In this document: in pieces, positions 22,265 to 31,297 of the stretch | Layout of the letters: the number at the start of each line of letters is the position of its first letter | Numbering within the stretch: the first letter of the stretch is position 1 | NCBI GenBank assembly: GCA_027486335.1 | Contig: JAIXPK010000222.1 | Location: 1-40,357 of the forward strand | Direction of reading: 5' to 3' | Origin: Verrucomicrobiaceae bacterium | Lineage (GTDB): Bacteria; Verrucomicrobiota; Verrucomicrobiia; Verrucomicrobiales; V1-33 | Length of the DNA: 40,357 bases | Notes under the pieces: model-generated | Told to the model about the DNA's origin: nothing | The model's input: only the letters and a program-made list of their open reading frames with translations | Databases searched by the model: none | Program-made: the position numbers and the translations under genes

Positions 22265-25200
22265 CTATTTCGTCACTCTGCCGCGAACGAACATTCTAGT
22301 CACGCCAGGCTGAGCCGGAACGGAAACTATAAACCGCTCCAGGGTTCCGGCGATGGATGTGCGACTGAGTACGGTCGTGCTGGCGGGTTGCCAGGTGGCT
22401 GGGGCAAGGTCGGAGGAGACTTCCAGCGTGAGGGACGTCTGTGCGGCAGTATCGCGCTCCATCGTCACGATGAGGCCGCCATTGCCATTGACGACGACGG
22501 AAGGCGGCGCGCCGGTGCCTAGGGCGAAGTTAACCAGGTCCGCTAGGCCATCGTTGTTGGTGTCTGCGTCAGCAGCGCCGGTGAAGGCGGTGCCGTCGGT
22601 CGCGCCGGGGTTGCCGTTGGCGGCAAAGCTGGCACGCCAACTCAGCGGGTCGGCGTGATCGGGATTCGTCTGCGGCGCGATGAGCACGAGCGACGGGCCA
22701 GTGCCGTCGGCGGCGGCGGGCCAGAGGCCGGTGTCGTCGTAAGTGAACGACTTGATGACCGCGCCGTCGGCGGCGAGGAGCGTGATGCGCTCGCCGCCGT
22801 TGCTGAACTGATTCCCCGCCGGGTCGGTGGAGATGAAATACTGCGGCGCGGTTGCAGTGCCGGGATGGCGCAGCGCGAACGCCGCGGTGCGGCGAGGGAG
22901 CACGAGGCGGGCTCCCGGTGCGATTTGCGTGCCGGCAGCGAAGCTGTAAGTAATGCCGGCACCGAACCGCACGCCGGTGAGGTCCACGGTTTGTGCGGCG
23001 TGAATGTTCTGCAGTTCGATGAATTCAAAGTCGTCCGAAGCGAAGCCTGCAGTGATCTCCGCGGCTCCGGGATCGGCGGGATGGTAATGGAGTTCGCTCA
23101 CCACGAGGTTCTCTGCGCTGGCGGGCACCACGCCGCCGGTGCCGGTAATGGTGATAATGTCCGTGCCGCGCTCACGGAACCGCTGATCCTTGCCCGCAAG
23201 GGTTATGACGTTAGTCCCGGGCGTGACGGGGAGGCTGATGCTCCAGGTGTCTGCACCAGTCCATGTCACCGGCAGCGGATCGGCGACTCCGTTGCGGTAG
23301 ATGCTGTAGACATCCACCCAAGCGCGGCCCGTCAGTGTCACTTTGCTGTCCGGCGTGCTGAAGTCCGCACCTCCGTTGCTGGTGATCTCAAACGGAACGG
23401 CGGCGGGCATTTGCGTGAGGGCGAAATTCCCGCGGCTCTGCACGTAGCCCGAATAGCCGGCGAGACTGGTTCCGACCGCAGAACCCAGATGCGTGGCCCA
23501 TGTATCAAGGTAGCTGGAGTTCGCCGTCGTGGCGACGATGTCGAGGATGTGGGAATCGAAGAGGCGCTTCCATTTCGGAACAGTGAAGAGCCGCTGGATC
23601 GCCTGCGCCTGGCCTGCCTGGTTTGTGGTCGGAATGAGCGAGGCATTCGATGACAGCAGGAACGCGCGGTCGAGGTCCCAGGGGAGGGCGATGAACTTGC
23701 CGTCGGTTGGACGCTCGTAGATCCGCCAGTTGTGCTCGTAGAGGCGGCCATACTGGTCGTCGTTTCCGTAGAGCGACATGATCGCCCAGGTGCGCATGAA
23801 CTGGTCCACATCAATGACCTGCTCTATCTCCGCCTCGAACGCTGCGCCGGCGAGCGCAAAGGCGCGGTTGAAACGCACCATGCCGGTGTAGTCGTCGCCG
23901 CGGCGCTTGCTGCGGATTTGCCAGCCCCAGCGGTACGCTTCCTTGTCGGCGCCGCGGTCGGCGAGGTCGTAAATGCCGCGCGTGTGGTTGTAGGGATTGT
24001 TCAGTTTGAGGCTTTCGGGATTACCGTCCACTGTACCGTTCGGCTGGTAGAGCAGTTCGTGGTTGAACAGCGTGCCTGTGCCGCTGCCTGGGAAGAGTGC
24101 GGTGACAAACTGCCGCGATGTGCGCGCGCCGTTCATCACAGCGATCCGGCTGTTCGACGGTCCCATAACCTTAATCACTTCATCAAAGTGGCTCCAGTAG
24201 CCGCCGCCGGCGCGGTTGAGCATGTGCTTCGCCAGCACCTCCCGCCATGCGTCGTTCCAGTCAATGTTGAAGCTCGCATGCAGGCCTCGGAACGGCTGGC
24301 CGTCATTGAACAGTACGTGATAGCCTGTGCCGGTGGAGGCGTACCGGCCACTGGCACTGGCGTGGAGGCGCATCTCCGCCTGGTAGTAAACCGTGCGCTC
24401 ATCCTCGATGACCGTGCAGGGCATGAGGTCATTGCTCATGCGGTTTGTGTTCACGTAGAGCAGCGTGTTGTTCTCCGGGCTGATGACAATCCGCAGGTTC
24501 GTGCGCAGGCCAGTGTTGTCCGCCGCGTTGTCGTTCACTTTGTAGAAACATCCTCCGCCTGCAGCCGCAGCAGGAAAATCCGCGACGGCCCCCGCGCCAT
24601 CCGTAGCGCGGATGTAGAACTGCACCGTGGCCGAGGCGACTGCGCCGGGCACCGTGCCCGACCATCTTCCATTCGCTCCAGCGGTCATCGCAACAGCGGC
24701 CCAGGCGGTGCTGTTCACGCGATAGAAGAGCTGCGCGGAGGCCACATTGTCAGGATCGCTCAGCGTCGCTGAGATCGTCACTGGTGCGCCCGCGGCGGGC
24801 ACAACGGGCGAATGGTTGAGTGCGCTCGCAACCGGACCGGAATTGGCAACTGCGGTGCTGTTTTCAAGGCCCGGCGTACCCCACTGATTGCCGACATTCA
24901 GGAGCGTCGTCCGCTGGAGATAGTCGAAGTAGAGGCGCGTGTTCACCTGATTCGAACCGGCCAGCCATTTGGCGCGGAACGAGATGCGATATGTGCGGCC
25001 CGTGACCACGCTGCGTCCGGTGAAGAACGTGGTCTCGATGCGGTTGTGCTTGTCGTCCGTGTTGCCGGTCGCCACAACCTTGAGGCATTTGTTCGCCGTA
25101 TCGTCGGGATCGGTCACCACCACGCTGCGGCCTTGTCCGTGATTGCCGATGCAGCGCCATTTGAGCGGAACGGCTCCGAGCGTGTCGGCCTGGAAGGTGC

Positions 25201-27409
25201 CGTTCTGAACGAACTCGATGTTTGTGCCCGCGGGGTCTTCGCGCACGCTCACGTCATCAAGGAGGATCTCGCCGGCATCCAGCATCCCTAGCAGGAAGTC
25301 GCGGAATGCGTCGTTGCCCAGATTGTTGTTTGTCGCGACATCAGTGTAGGTGATCGTCTGCCATCCGCCAAGTACCGCGGTGGTGCTCGCACTCCACGCT
25401 TCCGGCTGTGAGTCGTCCGCGCGGGCGTCGCGCAGTTCCACACTCGCGCCGCCCTGATCGGCGTACTTCGGCCAGCGGAGGCGCGTACCGTATGCCACTG
25501 CATCCACCGGATTGCCGCGGTTGTCTTCTAGCACAATGCGTTCGCCTTCATCGCTCAGCGATCCGCTCCACGGACCAGTGATGCTGCGGCCCGGATACTT
25601 TGCGAGCAGCGCAGCACTGTCGCGCGCCACCACGAGCAGCGCACCCGCATTCAGGGTCGTGCCGGACGGGAACGTGTAGCTCACGGCTTCGCTGAGACTC
25701 CATCCGCTCAGATCAACGGGCGATGCACCTGTGTTCTTCAGTTCGACCCACTGCTCGGGGCCATCGTCGAAGGCGTGATAGAAGATTTCGTTGATGGCGA
25801 CCTCCGTATTGAGCGCGATGACATTCACTGCGCCGAACGTCGTCGTCGCGGGCTCCAGCCAGCGACCTAGTCCCGGCGTCTGGCGCGCGCGAGGGTTGCT
25901 GGCAACGCGCAGCGCATCCGTGAGCTGCGTGGGCGTGCGGAGAAGAAGCCGCGCGTTGTTCGCCGGGCGGAAGCCGAGCGCCGCCTCGTCGATGGCCAGC
26001 AGCGCGCCAGCGGCGAGCGAGCCAGTGAGCGCAAAGCTCGCAGCCGTCTCAGCCTCCGTGATCCGCCAACCCGTCAGGTCCACGGAAGTCGCGCCGAAGT
26101 TCGCCAGTTCGACCCGAAACTGCCCCGCCGCCGCCGCCGCGCCGCTCACTTCATTGAACGCGACCGCCGGAAGCGTCGCATTCCACGCGGCGGGCGGTAC
26201 GGCAAAATTCGCAGCGCCCGGCGTGCCGTTCACCTGGAGACTCCACGCCCAGTTCGCCGCGCCGTTGCTCCACTGCGGATCAATCTTCGCGAGCGTGAAG
26301 CCCGAGCCATCCGGCCCGACCGGCCATGCACCATCGTCTCGGTAACTCACTTCGCTCATCACGCGGCGGCGGTTGAGGCCAGGATTGAAACTCCCCTGCT
26401 CCACCGAGGGCGGCACCGTGGTCTGCGTGAAGAAGCGGACGCCGTCGATCTGTCCCGTGAACCGACCCTCTAAGCCAGCCGTCACGCTGTTTGCCCCGAT
26501 GCTGAACTGCGTCGGCGCACTGGGCGCGGTGCTGATGGAGACGCCGGCGTCCACACCATTCACGAAGAGCCGGCTCACGCCGTTCAGACGCAGAAAGCGC
26601 AGGCGCGTCCAGGTGTTCAAAGCCACGGATGGCCCCGCGGCGCTAACCGCCACGCCGTTGTGTATGATGGCCCACTTCCCGCCCAGTTCCACAATGCCGA
26701 AGCCGCCATTCGTCGTGGTTCCATTGCTCAGCACGAAGCTGAAACCGCCGCTGCCGAGCGCAGTGACCCGTGCCCAGCACTCCATGCCGATGTTGTTCGT
26801 GGCGGTGATCTGGCTGGCCGCCGAATAAGCGGAACTGCCGTCAAACTGGACGGACAAGGTGCTCCCGGTGGCCGCGGTGGAGGAATAGCGTGGCGCTCCG
26901 CTTCTTGTCAGCGGCCAGCCGCCATTGATTCCAGCCGTGGCAGCACTGCCTGCGGCATCGGCCGAGGCACCGGCGTCATCCTCGCCCAATCGCCATTCCG
27001 CGGTGGTGGTCTCGACCGTGACGCCACCCGTCGCGCGGGTCCCGAGAGCATTGCCATTGTTGTAAAGCCGCAGGGTCTCGCCCCCGTCCGAGAGGGTGCC
27101 AGTGAAAGGGCCAAGTGCGCCTGCGAACCCCGTGGCACTTTGCAGCGCTGCCGGATTGCGCGCCACCACCAGTCGGCTGCGGCGGGGGATCACTGTGCCC
27201 TCCGGGAATTCAAAATCAACACCACCATCCAGCCGCCACCCTGACATGTCCACATTGACCGAAAGCTGGTTGTGCAGTTCCACATACTCCAAATCCTGAA
27301 CCTGACCGGCCGGGTGGTAATGGATCTCGCTGAAGCTGACCACGCTGTCGCCCGTCTCCGCGCAGACGGATGCGGCGAGCGCCAGCAGAAGGGCGGAGGG
27401 TAATTTCAC
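22265..27409 (-). CDS. Giant CotH-kinase / lamin-tail domain surface protein
   Basis: 1714 residues starting with GTG (27409-27407); the signal peptide LPSALLLALAASVCA begins at once, supporting this start. Domains: lamin-tail domain 1 (about 22-120), LamG (185-325), lamin-tail-like domain 2 (410-505), lamin-tail domain 3 (535-650), a carbohydrate-binding-like segment (735-835), an Ig-like or chitobiase-like segment (865-950), CotH kinase domain (about 970-1330) with DLADRGADKEAYRWGWQIRS, GNDDQYGRLYEHNWRIYE and LPWDLDRAF, then lamin-tail domain 4 (about 1440-1560) and a C-terminal sandwich. CotH-type domains are atypical protein kinases. The N-terminal signal and beta-sandwich array suggest an exported, surface-exposed protein. 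Each lamin-tail domain opens with a similar INEIFYHA/SEIHYHPA motif. Confidence 0.85.
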   Translation of the reverse strand: MKLPSALLLALAASVCAETGDSVVSFSEIHYHPAGQVQDLEYVELHNQLSVNVDMSGWRLDGGVDFEFPEGTVIPRRSRLVVARNPAALQSATGFAGALGPFTGTLSDGGETLRLYNNGNALGTRATGGVTVETTTAEWRLGEDDAGASADAAGSAATAGINGGWPLTRSGAPRYSSTAATGSTLSVQFDGSSAYSAASQITATNNIGMECWARVTALGSGGFSFVLSNGTTTNGGFGIVELGGKWAIIHNGVAVSAAGPSVALNTWTRLRFLRLNGVSRLFVNGVDAGVSISTAPSAPTQFSIGANSVTAGLEGRFTGQIDGVRFFTQTTVPPSVEQGSFNPGLNRRRVMSEVSYRDDGAWPVGPDGSGFTLAKIDPQWSNGAANWAWSLQVNGTPGAANFAVPPAAWNATLPAVAFNEVSGAAAAAGQFRVELANFGATSVDLTGWRITEAETAASFALTGSLAAGALLAIDEAALGFRPANNARLLLRTPTQLTDALRVASNPRARQTPGLGRWLEPATTTFGAVNVIALNTEVAINEIFYHAFDDGPEQWVELKNTGASPVDLSGWSLSEAVSYTFPSGTTLNAGALLVVARDSAALLAKYPGRSITGPWSGSLSDEGERIVLEDNRGNPVDAVAYGTRLRWPKYADQGGASVELRDARADDSQPEAWSASTTAVLGGWQTITYTDVATNNNLGNDAFRDFLLGMLDAGEILLDDVSVREDPAGTNIEFVQNGTFQADTLGAVPLKWRCIGNHGQGRSVVVTDPDDTANKCLKVVATGNTDDKHNRIETTFFTGRSVVTGRTYRISFRAKWLAGSNQVNTRLYFDYLQRTTLLNVGNQWGTPGLENSTAVANSGPVASALNHSPVVPAAGAPVTISATLSDPDNVASAQLFYRVNSTAWAAVAMTAGANGRWSGTVPGAVASATVQFYIRATDGAGAVADFPAAAAGGGCFYKVNDNAADNTGLRTNLRIVISPENNTLLYVNTNRMSNDLMPCTVIEDERTVYYQAEMRLHASASGRYASTGTGYHVLFNDGQPFRGLHASFNIDWNDAWREVLAKHMLNRAGGGYWSHFDEVIKVMGPSNSRIAVMNGARTSRQFVTALFPGSGTGTLFNHELLYQPNGTVDGNPESLKLNNPYNHTRGIYDLADRGADKEAYRWGWQIRSKRRGDDYTGMVRFNRAFALAGAAFEAEIEQVIDVDQFMRTWAIMSLYGNDDQYGRLYEHNWRIYERPTDGKFIALPWDLDRAFLLSSNASLIPTTNQAGQAQAIQRLFTVPKWKRLFDSHILDIVATTANSSYLDTWATHLGSAVGTSLAGYSGYVQSRGNFALTQMPAAVPFEITSNGGADFSTPDSKVTLTGRAWVDVYSIYRNGVADPLPVTWTGADTWSISLPVTPGTNVITLAGKDQRFRERGTDIITITGTGGVVPASAENLVVSELHYHPADPGAAEITAGFASDDFEFIELQNIHAAQTVDLTGVRFGAGITYSFAAGTQIAPGARLVLPRRTAAFALRHPGTATAPQYFISTDPAGNQFSNGGERITLLAADGAVIKSFTYDDTGLWPAAADGTGPSLVLIAPQTNPDHADPLSWRASFAANGNPGATDGTAFTGAADADTNNDGLADLVNFALGTGAPPSVVVNGNGGLIVTMERDTAAQTSLTLEVSSDLAPATWQPASTTVLSRTSIAGTLERFIVSVPAQPGVTRMFVRGRVTK

Positions 27410-27434
27410 GGAACGGCAATTCGGGAAGACTAAT

Positions 27435-27474
27435 AAAAAAAATGCCGGGCCACCGAGGGACGGCGACCCGGCAT
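27435..27474 (-). terminator. Rho-independent terminator of the PEP-CTERM gene
   Basis: On the minus strand the hairpin ATGCCGGG...CCCGGCAT (27474-27442, 8-bp perfect stem, 17-base loop) is followed directly by a T-run (27442-27435). It lies 22 bases past the stop of the minus-strand gene ending at 27496. It would also separate that gene from the CotH gene whose GTG is at 27409. Confidence 0.85.
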
Positions 27475-27495
27475 CAAGGTGTTCAAACCAGCCGA

Positions 27496-28236
27496 TCAGT
27501 TCCGGCGGCGGCGCAGCAGCACCAGACCAGCAACTCCGCCCAGCACAGCAGCGGAAGGCTCGGGGACTGTCAGATAGGCATTGTCAATGCGACCAATGAA
27601 GCCGCCCTCGAAGCCCGCGCCGCTGTTGTTGCGGTTTCCGGCAACGGAGAGTGCATCTTTGAAAGCACCACCTGCTGGGAAAAGCGTGGTGGTCGCCGAG
27701 GCCACGCCGTTCACATAGACAGTACCGACTCCCGCCACGCGTTCGTAGCGAACGGATTGCCAAGTGTTGAGAGAGGCAGCCAAACCGGTGTCGAAATTCC
27801 CCTGGCCGTTGCTATGCAGGTTCCAGGTGCCGCCGGCGTGATAGAGGAAGAGATTCCCGCCCGCGCCGTCGGCGCTGTTGTTGCTGCCCACAGTCATCCC
27901 AATGTGGAAGCTCGTACTCGCGGTTGGATAGGCGTCGAAGCCGAAGGTGAAGTTATTCAGGTCGAGACCGGCGAGGAAACCGCCTCCCGCTGCACCGTAA
28001 ATCTGCGTGCCGGTGAATCTGGAGGCCAGCGTGCTGCTTCCGCCGGGCGTGCTGCTGGTGTAGGCACCTCCAGCACCCTGGAGATTCAGGCTCGCGCCGG
28101 GAGAACCCACGGTAGCAATTGCGAGGGCTGCACCGTCGGTGGCGCCGATGTCATTCTCGCCGAGCGAATAGTTCACGGCGCTGCTCCTCATAGCGAGCGC
28201 TCCGAGGAAGAATGCTGTCAGGATTGTTTTGTTCAT
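27496..28236 (-). CDS. LamG-domain protein with PEP-CTERM sorting signal
   Basis: 246 residues, ATG at 28236. Signal peptide (MNKTILTAFFLGALAMRSSA), then one LamG/concanavalin-like beta-sandwich (about 20-222) and a PEP-CTERM tail: VPEPSAAVLGGVAGLVLL followed by RRRRN. PEP-CTERM proteins are cleaved and attached by exosortase/EpsH-type systems and usually go to the outer surface or extracellular matrix. An exosortase gene is not in the window. The sandwich is strikingly similar to the second LamG domain of the next gene upstream (both have AGNRNNSGAGFEGGF and a PTASTSFHI segment). It is followed by a strong terminator. Probably an extracellular carbohydrate- or matrix-associated protein. Confidence 0.9.
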   Translation of the reverse strand: MNKTILTAFFLGALAMRSSAVNYSLGENDIGATDGAALAIATVGSPGASLNLQGAGGAYTSSTPGGSSTLASRFTGTQIYGAAGGGFLAGLDLNNFTFGFDAYPTASTSFHIGMTVGSNNSADGAGGNLFLYHAGGTWNLHSNGQGNFDTGLAASLNTWQSVRYERVAGVGTVYVNGVASATTTLFPAGGAFKDALSVAGNRNNSGAGFEGGFIGRIDNAYLTVPEPSAAVLGGVAGLVLLRRRRN

Positions 28237-28294
28237 TTATGTCAGTTATGGATGTGGTTGTGTCTTGCAGGACGGTCATGGGACCGGAAGAGTA

Positions 28295-30568
28295 TCATGG
28301 GGCTGTCGCTTTGACCTGGAGGAAGCCCCGCGGGCGGACGCCTGTGGAGTCGCTGAGTCGGAAGGTGCGCCAGGTATAGCCGACGGGTGCAGCGGGCAGT
28401 CCAGTCGTCACAGCAGGGATGACCTCTGCAACTTCCAGATCGAATGTCTGCAGGTCAGCCGTGCCTCGCACCGAGTAAGTGATCCCGTCCCGTGATGCGG
28501 TAGCGGGTGCGCTACCCGTGAACACGGCATCTGCCCGGCAGGCGAAGGTCACGGCAGCGTAACTCGTCCCGATGATAGTCACGACCTGTTGCGTGGCACT
28601 GCCGCGGCTCCCTGCTGACTGCGGGTTTCCGCCGAGCGCGAACTCTTTGAGATTTGTGTCTCCGTCACCGTCCGGGTCTCCTGCAGCCCCATCGTTGCCC
28701 GCACTACTGGCAGGGCTCAGGCCATTCGCCGTTTCCCATTCGTCCAGCAGGCCGTCCGCGTCGGCATCCCCGCCGATCGCCTGCACCTTCACATTGTCGA
28801 TGCGTCCGACAAAGCCACCCTCGAAACCCGCCCCGCTGTTGTTGCGGTTCCCGGCAATGGAAAGCGCCGACTTGAGCCCCCCGGCCGGGAATTGGATCGT
28901 CGCTCCTCCAGCCTGCACGCCGTTGATGTAGAGCTTTGCCTCTCCGGCGATCCGCTCGAATCTCAGTTTCTGCCATGCATTCATCTGCACCGAACCGGCT
29001 CCGCCGCTGATGATATTTCCAAGACCATTGCTGTGCACAAACCACTCTCCGCCGGCGTGGTAGATGAAGATATTCCCGCCAGTGCCGTCCGCACTCCGGT
29101 TGCTCCCAGCCGTCAGGGCAATGTGAAAACTCGTGCTGGCGGTGGGGAATGCATCACACTCAACAAAGAAGTTCTCCTGATTCAGCCCCGTGTAGAAGCC
29201 AGTCCGGGCATCTCCATAAATCTGGGTGCCGGTGAACGCTGCGCACAGTGTGCTCCCGCCTGCTGCCGCCGCATTGCTGTAAGTGCCGCCAGTTCCGGTC
29301 CGGGTTAGATTCCGTCCTTCGCTCTCGGAAGTGATCGCCAGCAGGGGGCTGCCGTTCGCCGCCCCGACGTCCAGCTCACCCAGCGGATAGTTCCGGTTCG
29401 GCGTGCTCGCGGGTTTGGAGGTCGCCAGAGCAGGATTCGATCCCGCCTCCTGCTCTGCCAGGTTGTCAAATCCGTCATTGTCCGGATCGGCGGAACCGGC
29501 GTGTTTCGCCAGGATCGCGGACACAGTTTCCGCCGGGGTTGCCCGGAAATAAAAGACCTCCCAGGCATCATTCAGGCCATCCGCATCGGTGTCCGGCCAG
29601 CTGTTGGCATCACCCGGCAACGTACCCGCGGTTTCCTCCTCCTCGTTGGTGGCACGGTCACCATCCGGATCTCCAGTGCCCGTCTGGGCGAGATTTCCGA
29701 AATTTGTCCTCTCCCATGTATCACTGAGACCATCCCCATCCACATCACCCGGCACAGAAGCTGCATTCCGGGGGTTGGAGCCTGCAGTGAACTCATCGAG
29801 ATTGGAATGAGTATCCCCGTCCGGGTCACCCGCGGCCCCGTCCACCCCTGAGGCACTGTTGGGGTTCAGGCTGTTCGCAGTCTCCCACTGATTCGGCAGT
29901 CCGTCTCCGTCCGTGTCCTCGGCGCCGCTGATTCTTACATTGTCGATGCTGCCGATGAACCCGCCGTCCGCTGTGCCGTCTCCCTTTTTCGCCGCGCCGA
30001 TGGAGAAATCATCCGATGGAGTGGGGAAATCGGGATCGCTCCCAACAAGTTCCCCGTTCACGTAAAGACTCGTCGCACCGCTCTGCCGGACCAGCTCGAT
30101 GCGGTGCCAGGCACCGAGAGTGAAACTGCCGCCGCTGATCTGATCGCCCACCCCGCCGATGTGATAGCGCCAGTCCGTCCCCGTCGTGTAGATGAAGCTC
30201 GCCCCGCCCCCGTAGCGCCCCAGCGCCACCGCGATGTGAAAGCTCGATACCGCCGTGGGCTTCACGTCGAAGGAAAGCGTGAAATTGGACTGATCCACCG
30301 AGGTAAAAAATCCAGCTCCGCCTCCCGTGAAGTACTGGGAGCCGTCGAGTGCCGCGCACAGAGTGCTGCCGCCGGCGGGCACAGCACTGCTGTAGGTGCC
30401 TCCGCTGCCCGTGAGCGTCAGGTTGAGCAAAGGATCAGTCGCTTCCGCCGTCGTGGGATTCAACGGAGCGTCGTGCGCGGCACCCGCGTCACGCTCCCCC
30501 AGAGGGTAACTGAGCGCCCCCGGCGCCATAAGGGTTCCGCCGAGCAGTAGGAAAGGAATGAGTTTCAT
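28295..30568 (-). CDS. Exported protein with two LamG domains and calcium-binding TSP3-like repeats
   Basis: 757 residues from the ATG at 30568, which starts a signal peptide (LIPFLLLGGTLMAPGALS). LamG 1 (about 20-225); four short acidic calcium-loop/thrombospondin type 3-like repeats, for example DTDGDGLPNQWE, DVDGDGLSDTWE and DTDADGLNDAWE (about 228-385); LamG 2 (about 395-600); another calcium loop DADADGLLDEWE; and a C-terminal beta-rich tail. LamG 2 is closer to the PEP-CTERM protein next door than to LamG 1. No PEP-CTERM motif is visible. It is likely a surface or extracellular protein stabilised by calcium. Start spacing (58 bp) makes co-transcription with the PEP-CTERM gene plausible. 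Confidence 0.85.
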   Translation of the reverse strand: MKLIPFLLLGGTLMAPGALSYPLGERDAGAAHDAPLNPTTAEATDPLLNLTLTGSGGTYSSAVPAGGSTLCAALDGSQYFTGGGAGFFTSVDQSNFTLSFDVKPTAVSSFHIAVALGRYGGGASFIYTTGTDWRYHIGGVGDQISGGSFTLGAWHRIELVRQSGATSLYVNGELVGSDPDFPTPSDDFSIGAAKKGDGTADGGFIGSIDNVRISGAEDTDGDGLPNQWETANSLNPNSASGVDGAAGDPDGDTHSNLDEFTAGSNPRNAASVPGDVDGDGLSDTWERTNFGNLAQTGTGDPDGDRATNEEEETAGTLPGDANSWPDTDADGLNDAWEVFYFRATPAETVSAILAKHAGSADPDNDGFDNLAEQEAGSNPALATSKPASTPNRNYPLGELDVGAANGSPLLAITSESEGRNLTRTGTGGTYSNAAAAGGSTLCAAFTGTQIYGDARTGFYTGLNQENFFVECDAFPTASTSFHIALTAGSNRSADGTGGNIFIYHAGGEWFVHSNGLGNIISGGAGSVQMNAWQKLRFERIAGEAKLYINGVQAGGATIQFPAGGLKSALSIAGNRNNSGAGFEGGFVGRIDNVKVQAIGGDADADGLLDEWETANGLSPASSAGNDGAAGDPDGDGDTNLKEFALGGNPQSAGSRGSATQQVVTIIGTSYAAVTFACRADAVFTGSAPATASRDGITYSVRGTADLQTFDLEVAEVIPAVTTGLPAAPVGYTWRTFRLSDSTGVRPRGFLQVKATAP

Positions 30569-30706
30569 GGAGAAGGGAGGCAATCCGAGAAACCCCGGGA
30601 TTGTCTGAGAAAGAGGGTTATCGCTTATGGACAGTAGCGCACCGGCGCAGGTCTTCCCATGGCTGAAATCCCACTGTTACCGCTTTTTTTGCAACTCCCG
30701 TCCCAC

Positions 30707-31213
30707 CTACAGCGCCGCTGGAGCTAATCGCTTGGGGGTGCTCCCGATCCAGCGTTTGAAAGCGCGAGAGAAGTCCAGAAGATCCAAAAACCCACCTCCC
30801 GGGCGATGGAGTCCACAGTCTCCTGCGCGGTCTCGAGGAGAATCCTGGCGCGCTGCATCGTGATGTATATCAGGTGCTGCATGGGACTGCAACCCAGTTC
30901 CTTCCGACAGCGGCGACGGAGATATTCCACACTGCCGTGCACCTGCTCGCCCAGCGCCTCGACTGTTTCGTTGAGGCAGCCGACGCGAAAGGGCTAGGAC
31001 CATGCGACTGCAGAATACTGCATGGACTTTATGGAAGAGGGCGTCCCTGGCAGCGGAGTCGCGGCTGTACTGACTGCGAACGATGAGGCGGAAGGCGTCC
31101 TCGTCAGGCATGAGAGCATGGAGAGATGATAGCGAGACGGGCGACGGCAGCAAGTGAAACTGCGGCGCTTCCACTTCACTCGGACACCCCGGACTCATCC
31201 CCACATCCCTCAT
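30707..31213 (-). pseudogene. Frameshifted AraC-family transcriptional regulator
   Basis: The AraC helix-turn-helix region is spread over two frames: ETVEALGEQVHGSVEYLRRR, CRKELGCSPMQHLIYITMQR and ARILLETAQETVDSIAREVGF in one frame (about 30980-30795), then DLLDFSRAFKRWIGSTPKRL in another. The shift is at the five-base A-run 30786-30790 (T-run on the coding strand), consistent with loss of one T. A second shift near 30990 is suspected, because the frame upstream carries more protein-like sequence (SLHALMPDEDAFRLIVRSQY). It lies upstream of, and in the same orientation as, the double-LamG gene, probably once its regulator. Sequencing error at the homopolymer is the main alternative; two shifts make decay likelier. 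Confidence 0.7.
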
Positions 31214-31297
31214 TCCCTGAAACTCACGCTAGTCAATCCGGCCTCCCCACCGCATACTCGCGCTCCCTTTCCAACACACCTCCCTTCGTTCCAACCC

